From assembly GCF_000247695.1 (NCBI RefSeq), contig NW_004624854.1, forward strand, positions 4,486,110-4,550,109: DNA of 64,000 bases, in the 5' to 3' direction. This DNA comes from Heterocephalus glaber. Lineage: Eukaryota > Chordata > Mammalia > Rodentia > Bathyergidae. How positions within the stretch are numbered: position 1 is the first letter of the stretch; each line of letters starts with the position of its first letter. Below the pieces are notes generated by a model. It was not told the DNA's origin and ran no database searches. It saw only the letters and a list, made by a program, of their open reading frames with translations. This document shows, piece after piece, positions 13,758 through 23,799 of this stretch. The translations under genes and the position numbers were made by a program.

Positions 13758-16101
13758 CTTTAGTTTTTATATGAAATAAAATGACAAATTGAATTTTGAC
13801 ACATCTTCCACGTAACACTGATTTTGTCTCATTCAAATGAGGCATTTGTTTTAATTCAAAGTGTATAATACAAAACAGGCAGAGGAGTCGTGTATTTTGC
13901 AGGGATAGAGTCTCAAGCCAGCCTATAAAATAAAACCATGTTTACCTGAATTTGTTCAAAATGCCCTTAAAATAATTTGGAATGCTTTTTGTGTGCAAAC
14001 AGCCCGAATCCATCAAGGATATGGCTGGTAAATGTGCCCACTGAATATAACAGAGCCTCGCAAAACATAATTTTTGCAATTTTATTTTCCTGAGAAAAGG
14101 GATCAAAAAGTTGACATTCTTTGCAGAGGTCTACACAGAGCAGTTTCTTTGCATTAAAAAGAAACAAAGAGACTTTAAGGACTGGACTCCCGCAGAGTAG
14201 CAAGATGTTCCACCGTGAGACAAACGAGACACAGGGGAGCCCAGGCTACTAGGTGACAGCAATCACTGGGGTCATGGTGATAAAATGGATATTTCTGTCT
14301 TCTCTTTCTCACTTCTATCTTTTTTTATTGGTTTTTGTTGTTGTTGGCTTGTTTGCCATAAATTTAATGTGTCTGAAATGCAACTTCCCGGTAAAGAGAA
14401 AAGCACTCATCAGGAGGATTTGCTCATAGATTTAACCTACATATAAGTTTGGCTATGTTAGACCAGGGCACTGAGTCTGCCTAGTACCACTGCTGCCACA
14501 CAACAGATGTCCCTACCCAGCTGCACACCTGTGTATTTGTGGCACCCATGTTCACATGCATACACATTCAAACACCACCACCGTCAGGGCAGTCAACAAA
14601 CAGCCCCCTCCAAAAGTGCCAGGCAAGGCTCACTCAGCTTCTCCCACTCGCTGGCAAACTCGATCTGCACTCTGCCTTACCCCGACCAGGAGCAAGATGT
14701 CTCCCCTCCGTGGGCCTGCAGATGGCTACATACAGACTGAGAAGCCGTGACCTTCACACAGGGCCTTCCCCTGCGCTCTTCTGCCTCTGTGACCAGCCCT
14801 AGTGGTCACCACCCAGGACACTTTTAGGCATGGGCCAAGTCCACCCTTCCAGAGTCCAAGGGCTGAAGTCTACTTTGTACAAAGTCTCCATAACTCTACC
14901 TAGTAAGGGCGGGCAGAAGCCTGGCCAGCAGGGATATTTATTTCATGTTCGTTGTCAGGGAAATCATGAATGTAGCACTCCGCATATTCCAGGCATTGTG
15001 TTAAGTGCTTAGCACACTTACACTTATTTAGGGCAATTGTTTTACCAGACCCTTTCAAGGTTAAGGTCATGCTAACACCTATATTGGTCCCCAGTCCCAG
15101 CCTCAAACTTTCAAGTCCAGTTCTCCCCATTTCCAGCCCAGGCAAGAGTTCCATCTTCCGAGGTGGGCAGATTCATGTTGCATGAGGTTGATACCTGCTT
15201 CCCCTAAATTCTGAGCAGTCCTACATTGTTAGATAACCACAGAGCTTTAATTTCATCAGGGCAGATAATGTGTCAATTCACATTTTTAATAATGAAAATG
15301 AATGGAAAAGTGTAAGGAATCTTTTATACCAGTTCCCCCTCTTGAGCGATCATGGTCTTACGAATATTTCACCTTGAGAACTCCAGTCTGTTCCCACGTA
15401 TTATTTCTCGGCTCCAGAGCAATCCACCCTTCTTTGCCTCCATATGGGACACTAGAGCCGGATTCCATAAATACTTTTTGTCAGCTGGCAAGATGTTAAA
15501 CTTCATCAGTAGAGGGCACCAGAGCGACTTTGCAGGAGGAAGGGATTTCTAATTCTGCTAGGTTCCGGGCTGCTTGAGCCTGCAGTGCCAAGCAGCTACC
15601 TGTTATGGCCCAGGTTTCTGCAGCACCCAGGCAGTGGGTGGGTCCCAGAAACTCAGCCAGCTTCCCAGTGAGTCTCCCAGGTACCCAACTGGTGTGTCCC
15701 ATGGACAGCTACCAGCAGGCACTGGGCCAGTTCCTCAACTGGGCCGCCTCCAGGGACCTCGCCGTCCAGTGGCCCATCATGGGCCACAATTCAACCTCTC
15801 CGCCCAGGCTCAGGAAAGACTGCTGTAGATTTGTCCCACACTTGGGTGTCCTGTCTCAGTCCCAGAGGTAGCAGCTGCACCTTCTGCCTCCTGTTCCCCT
15901 GTTCTCTAGGGGTTACTTCATTACTTAGTAGTGAACCAGTCCCCTAGTACTTCTTTAAGTGCTATGTAGTTCCTATCTCTTGATCGGATCCCAACCAGTC
16001 AGAAGAGTTATTTTTTAGTGTTCTTTGTGATTCCATTTTTCTCTCCTTTCCTAGCATATCAGTTATTTAATTAATTTACTTACTTTCTGGAAGTGGTTGC
16101 C
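13758..16101. other. Non-coding; MIR-like patch and an unrecognised ORF
   Basis: About 14975-15070 resembles a MIR fragment (AGGCATTGTGTTAAGTGCTT). At 15605-15871 a plus-strand frame of 88 codons (MAQVSAAPRQW start) has fairly balanced composition but no recognised family, splice site or promoter, so I do not call a gene. About 16020-16101 enters the old L1 described next. Confidence 0.4.
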
Positions 16102-16112
16102 CTAGAGTTTTT

Positions 16113-16831
16113 TTTTCTATTAAATTCTTTTACTGGTACATTGTAGGTATACAACACAATTGCATTTCTCATTGGGAATTGTACCTTTACATAATGCATC
16201 TTGGTTCTTATTTTTTCCCCATTCCTAGCCGTCCCTTCACCCCCTCCACCCTTTCCTATTTTCAAAAACTTTATTTCCATTTTTTCCATTTCTCAGCATT
16301 TTTCCTTTCCCTTCTTTCCTTTCCCCTGCCCCTCCCACTACCCCTACCCCTTTGGACCTTTTATTCCTATTTTGCATTATCGATTATTCATTCTAATCAT
16401 TGGTACATTTTAGGTATACAATATAATGACGTTCATCATTGGAAATTTGCACCTTTACATAGTCTCTCTTGGTTCTTATTTTTCACCTTTGGCCAGCCCT
16501 CCCTTCAACCCCTCCATTCCTCCCTATTTACAAAGATTTTGTTCCTATTTTTCCATTTTCTCATATTAATCCCATTTCCTTCTATCCTTTCCCCTAGCCC
16601 TCCCACTTCCTTCCCCTTTGCCCCTTTTCTTCCTATTTCACATTACCTACTATACATTTAGTCCTTGTTTAAACTTTCAGTTTCTCACACCAGAGAAACT
16701 ATTCGGTATTTATTCACATGTGTCCTATTTATTTCACTTAAGAGTATCACCTCAATGTGCATCCACTTAGCTATAAACGTCTCTAATTTCTCATTTTTTG
16801 TGGCTGAGTGGTACTCCATTTAAAAAAAAAA
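16113..16831 (-). mobile_element. Younger 5'-truncated LINE-1 inserted in the old L1
   Basis: The element runs antisense, with a T-run at left and ORF2-end sequence at right (GCTGAGTGGTACTCCATTT). Target duplications CTAGAGTTTTT lie at 16102-16112 and 16832-16842, inside the older L1 text. Its 3' region appears twice in tandem (about 16133-16399 and 16400-16667). Confidence 0.8.
16133..16667 (-). repeat. Tandem duplication of the L1 3' region (about 267-bp units)
   Basis: Two copies share GGTACATT, TAGGTATACAA, CATTGG, TTGCACCTTTACATA (first copy GTACCTTTACATA), a CTTGGTTCTTATTTTT block and a pyrimidine-rich CCCTTC..CCTCC stretch. The second copy starts about 267 bp after the first. They are diverged, so the duplication is not recent. 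Confidence 0.7.
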
Positions 16832-17024
16832 CTAGAGTTTTTAATATACATTCACAACTAATCCAAGTCCACTTTTAAACAACACTGTACTACTTCACAG
16901 CTAATGTAAGCATCTTATAATAACAAAGTAGTACTAATCCCTTCCTCCTAACCTTGTGTCATTGCTGTACTTCATTTTACTTACATATAAGCTTGCATAT
17001 AACAGATACCATTTGATTACATAC

Positions 17025-17130
17025 TTGATTATGTATGTATTATATATAATAGATAAACTAATACCAATATTGCACATATATTATATATCAAAATATATTA
17101 TATATTACATATAGTTTACATAATCAAATA
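17025..17130. repeat. AT-rich quasi-palindromic tract
   Basis: TTATATATAA-like blocks plus flanking TTGATTATGTATG and TTACATAATCAAAT give an imperfect inverted repeat able to fold as a cruciform. It sits inside the old L1. Confidence 0.6.
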
Positions 17131-17157
17131 CATTATTTTTATTTGTATTTCGTGTTT

Positions 17158-17336
17158 GGTTTGTTTTTGCAGTACTGGGGATTGAAGCTAAGACCTTCAC
17201 ACTGACCTATATCCCCAGCCCTTTTTGTATTTTTTAATTTTGAGACAGGGTCTTGCTAAGCCACTAAGTTGCTTGCAGTATTCTTGCCTCAGCTTCCCAG
17301 AGTACTGAGATTCAGGTGTGTGCCACCACACCCAGA
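17158..17336 (-). mobile_element. Composite B1-ID dimeric SINE
   Basis: The ID half has CAGTACTGGGGATTGAAGCT and ATATCCCCAGCCC. The B1 half has TTTTGAGACAGGGTCTTGCT through CAGGTGTGTGCCACCACACC. Antisense and nearly full length; inserted in the old L1. Confidence 0.9.
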
Positions 17337-18390
17337 TATTCTATTTTGAACAAATTTATCCATTACAAGAACTGAGGAAAATTAAAAATTTTTATTTTAC
17401 CTTCATTTTTCCTTTTTCCTTCCTTTATGTACATCCAAGTTTCCGACCTATATCAATTTCTTCTTTCTAAAGAACATCTTTTAACATTTTTTACAAGGCA
17501 GATCTACTGGCACTGAATTCCCTAAGTGTTTGCTTATCTGAGAAAGTCTTCATTTCTTCTTCACTATCAAAGGATAATTTTGCAGGTCCAGCTCTAAGTG
17601 GGTGGGTTTTTCTCTCAGCACATGGCTGCCAGGGAGCTGGATATAATTCTTACCTTTGTTCTTCTGTAGGTAAGCTTGTTTTCTCTTCTGGCTTCTTTTG
17701 GTATTTTTTATCTCTGACTTCCTGTTGTGTGAATATGACATTCCTAGGTGTAGTTTTTTCTGACACTTACCCTCATTTATGTTCTCTGAGCTCCCTGGGC
17801 CTGTGGTTTGGTATCTAACATTAATTCAAGGAAATGTTCAATTGTTGTTTTAAACATTTTTTCTGTTTCTTTCTATTTTTCTTTTTATATTCCCATTATA
17901 TTTTTTTATAGATGTCTCCAAAGTTTTTGGATATTATGTTCTGGGTTTTTTCTCCCAGTCTTTTCCCCCTAAGCATTTCACTTCTGAAAATTTCTAACAA
18001 GATCTTTTCCTCAGCCCAATGCACTCTACTGATGAGCCCATTGAAGGCCTTCCTCATTTCTGCTGCATTGGTTATGATCACTGACATGTCCTTTTGCTTC
18101 TTAGAATTCAATCTCTCTCTTTGCATTGCCCATTTGTCCTTGCATAGTCTGCAAAGCCCAACATCCCTGCCATATCTGAGTTTAGTTCTGATGTACACTC
18201 TCTTCAACTGTGTGTTTTTACCTTTTAGTATGCCTTGTAATTTTTTCATGCTAACCAGAAATGATGAACTGCACCCAAAATACTGCTATTGTCTCAATCT
18301 TTCAGTAAGTCTGTGCATATACGGAGGCCCGACTATGATTTGTGATGAATGGGGGAGGCCAGGGGCTGAACTGTAAACTAGACCCATTCA

Positions 18391-19385
18391 TTATTAAGTT
18401 TCTCATCAACTTTTCCACAATAATTTTAGAAGATATTGGCAATCATTTCCTAGATTCATTATTTTATCAGAGGTAGTAAAATGGTGATATTACAATGATC
18501 TTTTCTTTCTTTGTTAACTGGAATTCTTTACAAAGGAGAAATTTCTACAACAAAGATTACATCACCCTGAGACACTATTGTTATAGAAAAGGCAGTATAA
18601 ATGCTCCATTATTCTTTTTATTTGCCTGTTTTCAGAACAAAGACTTTCCTAATATTCTACAAAGTTTGTATTTGTGTATATAATTTTTAAATTCACATAT
18701 TTTAATGCATTTCAATTTATTGCAATTATTATCTTCATATACAATATTTTCCATTTTTCAAAAGAAAGAATCCTGTCAAATTGGCTCCTAAGTCCTTCTG
18801 AAATGAAACTAGTATTCTGTAACAACTTTCAGGTACAGCAAGACATTTCCGGCTCATCTTGTACATTTATTGCCACTGCTCTGAGGAGCTTTCATTCCCT
18901 TTAATGGGAAATAACATTTAGAAACTATTATGTGGGTTCTAGAGGCTCATTACTGCTCTTTACCAGAGCTAGAAAATGTGATTTTAAAAAAGAAATGCAT
19001 CATGCTTTCATAATGACATTTCCCATTCATTTTTGTAATTCTAATTTATAACTTTAGCATTTTTGATATTCTGCTTCTTGATTCCTAATGTTATTAACAA
19101 AACTGTGTATTTTATTTAACTTGCAAAATATGCATAATAGATTCAGAATAATAGCATTATTAACAATATTAATATTCCTTCTCAATTTATTCTTACCTTA
19201 AGGCATTCCCCCTAAGAATGCATAGACAAATGACTGTGTTTTAAAAATACTTAATTCTTCTCTGTGTGGTTAAGACATCGGCACAGCTAATTTCATTTTA
19301 TTTTGCTTTTTCTTTAGGTATATAACTATTTTCATCTTGATTATGTGTGTATAAAACATTTACATAATTGTGAAGTTGTATCAAG
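18391..19385. other. AT-rich non-coding sequence
   Basis: No recognisable gene, SINE or RNA. Short frames are chance openings. Confidence 0.5.
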
Positions 19386-19745
19386 TTTCTGTCCATGTCC
19401 TCCCTTTTTCCCTATGAGAAATCATTCTTGTTAATTTCTTATTAATTCATTTCTAAAATAAAAGCAAGATACATAATATCCTTCCTTTATAAAATAAACA
19501 GCAGCATACTATATGTATTAGCCCATACCTTGTTCCTTTCACCTGACAATATATCCTGAAGATCACTTCATAAAAGGATGGAGATATTTCCCAGCCATGT
19601 TTCAGTGCCTTCCTCTTCTCCTGGGTGAATGCTATAATAGTTTATTCAACCACTCCTGAATAGGTGGGCATATGAGCTCTTTCCAGCCTTTAGCGATGCT
19701 TTAGTGAACGTGTCTTTTCTATTTTTGCCATCGTATCTTTATTAT
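19386..19745 (-). mobile_element. Ancient L1 3'-region remnant (antisense)
   Basis: The progression CCCATACCTTGTTCCTTTCA, TATTCAACCACTCCTGAATA, GGTGGGCATATGAGCTCTTT and GCTTTAGTGAACGTGTCTTT parallels antisense ends of old L1M-type elements. Heavily diverged. Confidence 0.5.
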
Positions 19746-19754
19746 TTTATCAGA

Positions 19755-20190
19755 TAGCTTTTGCTATGTTTAGCATACTACCTTGAACTTATTGATACAA
19801 AGCAACAGTTATTCCTCAAAATTCTGTAAGTTAGCCATTTGGTCAGGACTCAGCCACATCTCTCTGCTCCTCTCACTCACGTGACTGAAGCAATCCAGCA
19901 AGCCCGCTGGACCTGGGTGATCCAAGACAGAGTCAGTCTCGTGTCTGGAGAGTGGTAGGCTGTCATCCAAGGTCCTCAAGTGGCCACACATATTTCAGGA
20001 AGCAGGCTGGGGCCACTTCACACATCCTCGTCACACTCTCGGGACCCCAAGCACATCAAGAGAGAGAGGGCCCAATGTACAAGCACATTTCAATCTTCTG
20101 CAGGCATCAAATTTGCAAAGATCCTTTTGGTCAAAGTAGGTCACACGGAGAAGTCTTGCGTCAGTGGGGAAGAAGACAACAACCCACAGA
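19755..20190 (+). repeat. Ancient mammalian interspersed repeat, family unassigned
   Basis: The start TAGCTTTTGCTATGTTTAGC, the middle TTCTGTAAGTTAGCCATTTG and the end TTTTGGTCAAAGTAGGTCAC follow the order of a widespread old repeat. I do not name the family. Confidence 0.5.
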
Positions 20191-21529
20191 TAACAAACAG
20201 GTAGGGGTTTCCTATCAGCCACTTGCAAGCCAGCTAGCTACTGGGCAAAGACAGACCAAGGGCAGGCTTGTTGGGTCATAGAGCACATTCCAATGTAGCA
20301 TGTCAGACATGTACGGGAATGGAAAACACAGAGCTCAGAGCAGAGCCACCTCGGATGGATGTGACAATGTGTGCCAAGCATTGTGTGTGTGCACACACTG
20401 GGAAAGCACATGCTGCTGGAGTGGCTTAGTCTGCTTCACTTAGGGACGTTTCCCTGCTGACCAAAGGGGGGGGGGCACTTTGCTTAGAAACCAATTTAGA
20501 CATTCCGAGTCTGCCAACTCCAAAGTCCAGCCTAGAAGTAGGACAAAAATCCCAAAAAAGCAGAGGGCATTTGTGGTCAGCTTATACTTTAAGAAAATTA
20601 AGAGTTTGGCAATTAAAACCTGAAGGGCTAAACACCTGAAAACACTGATTCCAGTGCACACCCGTGCTCCTAGTTCTCCACCCCAGCAGCCTCTTCTCAT
20701 ACTTGCTACAGGCTCTCACCTCCTCTGCTGGGCAGAGGACTGTGTTGTCCCAGCAAGCAACTTACCCCCTACCCCAAGTACCAGGCCTGGACCTGCAAGT
20801 CCCCCAGCTCAGCTGGGCTTCCATTGAGCAGGTTTTGCCTCAAGAATTTAGGTTGCCAGGTGCAAATGTTGATGGAGGGAAAAAAAAAAAAAAATGAGCT
20901 ACAGCTAAGTTGAAGTAAAAGGATGGAATTTTAAAATGCCACGGTCTTGGAATTACATTGATGAGATGCATGAGGGGGTTGTGTTTGGCTGCACTTCAGC
21001 ATGGGTAAAATTGGAGTTGTAGAACTTAAACCTAGAGATGATGTTGGCATATCTGAAATTTTCCCTTTAATCTAAAAGTGATTCTTAAACTATCCCAAGT
21101 GATGGCTACTCAAGCCACGTGACTTCTGAAGACTTTTGAGGAAATTCTCTAGAGGGTGGCAATGCACTACATCTTCAGAGGGGCTTGAGTCTCACAGGTT
21201 GACTTGACACTTGTTAAAACTCACAAATATACACCTAAAATAGATGCATTTCTTTGTCAATTTTACCATAAAAGGGAGAAATACTGGATTTTAATGAATG
21301 TTGAAATTAGTGAAAAACATACTAGTGTATACTTTAAATGGATTAAAATGGATGAATGAATGGGTATTTGACAGGCAGAGTTAGATGTCAGTGGCAAAAT
21401 GGTGGCAAGTATACAGGTGTTTACACTAACACTCTCAACATGGTTGCCTAAACATTCTCATAAAATGTTGAGAAAAGCTACCCAATGCTTTGTATCAGAA
21501 GTAAATTACTCTGTACTGCAGAATGCAGT
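20191..21529. other. Non-coding intergenic sequence
   Basis: Contains a 10-G run (20466-20475) and a 15-bp A-run near 20880. No gene recognised. Confidence 0.5.
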
Positions 21530-21910
21530 GTTATAACTTATATCTGGGCCTATAGGTGGGGCTTTTGGGAAGTGAATGAATCACTGGTGTCCACTGATTG
21601 GTTTAGCATAGTTCTGGGTGTGGATGATGGACTTGCTGAGAAGGGAAAACCCACTCTGCATGTAGATGGCCCCAACCAATAGGCTTGTAGCCTAGATAGA
21701 ACAAAAAAGGGAAAGGAAGGCTTGCTGCCTCCTGCCTGTGGTGCCATGGACTGTTTCTCCTCTGCCATGCCTGACTGCCACACTGCCCTGCCTTGGAGCC
21801 AGCCATGAAATGAAACCTCTACAAACTGTGAGCTGAAATAAACCTTTTCTCCTTTAACTTGTGGTTGTCAGGTTTTTTGTCCCAGCCATGAGAAAGTAAG
21901 AAACATAGCA
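21530..21910 (+). mobile_element. MaLR-type LTR
   Basis: Ordered features of a MaLR LTR: GGGGCTTTTGGGAAGTGAAT, TCTGCCATGCCTGACTGCCA, then the poly(A)-signal region GAGCTGAAATAAACCTTTTC and a TTGTGGTTGTCAGGTTTTTT to CAGCCATGAGAAAGTAAG end. Solo LTR in sense orientation; no internal sequence follows. Confidence 0.75.
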
Positions 21911-22265
21911 ACCCTAAAGGCTGTCACTGGGAATAGAGAATTCCTTCTGGGTGCCCTTTGCCTTCCTTTAGCCAAACCTTCTCTGGTACAAACCTTGCCC
22001 CCTTTTCCTAGGATTTTACAATCAGGTTCTCACCTTCTGGGCAAAGATAAATGCAAAGACAATACAGGGTGGTCAGCTAATTGGCAGAGCTTTGTAATGA
22101 AGACTCAAACCCACATGTCATCATAGCAAGTGCTTTTCTATGCCCAGAGAAGAGTAAAACCTTGACTGTTTTTAAAAATTGCAGTAATTCATATGAACTG
22201 CTTAGTAACCAGTTTTCAAACAAACCTAAGATGTTGTAAATCTTTAATTCTAAAATGACAAACTC

Positions 22266-22317
22266 ATGGGAGGGGGCTTAAGGGGGCAATGGGATAAAAT
22301 AAAATGTATTTTTAAAA
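22266..22317 (+). mobile_element. Very short (52 bp) L1 3'-end insertion
   Basis: A G-rich segment ending GGGATAAAATAAAATG plus an A/T tail resembles the terminal L1 text at 1-190. It is flanked by perfect 15-bp repeats TAAAATGACAAACTC at 22251-22265 and 22318-22332. Confidence 0.75.
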
Positions 22318-22384
22318 TAAAATGACAAACTCTTTGAAAAGGCTTGGGGAAATGGTCAGTATTTATCTCCAAGAAAGGATTTAG

Positions 22385-22560
22385 CATTTGTTAAGCCTTA
22401 GATATAGAGATGTTTGGCACACACTGGCTTACATAGTCCTCATAACCCAGTGAGTACATTACCCCATTATCCTTATTTTATGATGCTCATGGAACTAATA
22501 AATAACAGGTCCAGGACTCAAACCCACATCTCCTCAGCTCAAAGCCCTATTTTTACCAAA
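22385..22560 (+). mobile_element. MIR SINE remnant
   Basis: The ordered MIR body is visible: TTTGGCACACACTGGCTTAC, TAGTCCTCATAACCCAGTGA, TTATCCTTATTTTATGATGC and GGTCCAGGACTCAAACCCAC. Confidence 0.8.
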
Positions 22561-22719
22561 GCAGTCTGACATTTGAAATAGGTTATATTCTACAAAGCTC
22601 ATATGCCTACAAGAATAACAGCAGTCATTTGTCCAAGATTTTATAACAGACTACTGGTTAAGGAATAAAATGTGTAAGGGCAGCTTCACAATCTTCAATT
22701 GTTTTCACCAAAAAAAAAA

Positions 22720-23799
22720 AAAGTGTTAACAGTTTATACTTCCACCAGTAATACTGACAAATATGGGAATAAAAAACTTAGCAACTTTGCCCATATTTTC
22801 TATAACTTTAGGGGTAGTTCAGGATTTAATCTGCTTAACTGGGAGAAATTCACTTTTAATGTCACTGAGTATTGTTCATTCACAAACTAGATTTAAACTA
22901 CCCCTTAATGATCTTCCCTATCGTGTTTATGCCATCAAAAATTATCCAATAAAAATAGGACCTTTCCTATACTATAAACAATGCAGCAATCACCCAGTAG
23001 ATGGCACTAGTGCTAACTGCCCTGTTTTTACTCACTGGTCAGGTCAGCCTCCTACTAGGGCTATTAAATATTTAAAGACTAGCACCATGTGGCAATCAAA
23101 TCATGCCTTACATACTTTGTGGGAAACATACACAGCTTCTTTCCTGTTACAGGAGATCTGTAAGGATGATGACTGTGCTGTGTGCTCAGGAATATTTACA
23201 CTGCCTCCAACTCTACTACTATTCCATTTCACCAGCCTTCCTTCTAATAGTGAATTGAGGGACAGACACCAGAAGTGCTGCAGATGTACGTGCTGAGACA
23301 TGCAACAAAGACTGTTTTAGATTTGATAAAGGTTAGAGTGAAGAATTTATCTTTACTTTTGTATAGGGTCAGGTGAAACCATGTGACCCTACATTAGTGA
23401 TCTGACCTTAGCATTGGTATAATTTGAATAATTCTATCTGAACCAAACTCAGAATTTGCAATGTAGAGGCTGTATTCAAACTCTTGTGTAGACTGGCCCT
23501 TGCTATCAATTCTGTGCTTTAGAGGTACAGCTTTTAAAGCACAACTGTCCCTGTACAACCAGAAGTTTAGTATATTCTAGCTTCACATTGGGAAAAGAAA
23601 CAGAAAACATACATACGTAACTTCAAAGCTATCTAAACTGCTGAAAGGGCAATCTCAAGAGCAGGGAACAAAAATCCTCAGGATGTTTCAAGTGTAGCTC
23701 TCCCAAACTACAAGTTCTCCCAGGACGAAGTAGGTCTGAGCAGTAATTCATCCTTTTATCAACTTCCCAGGGCATCCCACATAAGTGGTGCACAAACAA
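22720..23799. other. Non-coding; no supported gene
   Basis: A 177-codon plus-strand frame (22763-23296) is the longest open frame outside the CpG island, but I see no protein family, start context or splice signals. The beginning (TTTATACTTCCACCAGTAA) looks like old L1 3' text. The block may contain the distal end of the NABP1 3' UTR. Confidence 0.4.

Larger units (their letters stand above)
16020..18390 (-). mobile_element. Old LINE-1, interrupted by a younger L1 and a B1-ID
   Basis: The plus strand carries antisense L1 text in order: TGGTTGCCCTAGAGTTT (16095), ACAACTAATCCAAGTCCACT (16856), TTCTTCTTTCTAAAGAACAT (about 17458), a GACATTCCTAGGTGTAGTTT block (17740) and CTGATGAGCCCATTGAAGGC (18030). 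A minus-strand frame at 17896-18249 includes AEMRKAFNGLISRVHWAEEK, which resembles the coiled-coil part of L1/HAL1-type ORF1 proteins. It has decayed and is not a gene. Insertions lie at 16113-16831 and 17158-17336. Confidence 0.75.

Noticed and set aside
16179..16661. 160-codon Phe/Pro/Ser-rich plus-strand frame
   Set aside because: It is the antisense of the pyrimidine-rich L1 3' region.
17896..18249. 117-codon minus-strand frame with coiled-coil-like sequence
   Set aside because: A decayed L1/HAL1-type ORF1 fragment inside an old L1, not a host gene.
22763..23296. 177-codon plus-strand frame
   Set aside because: No recognisable family, promoter or splice sites. Its beginning resembles old L1 3' text and its composition is not coding-like.
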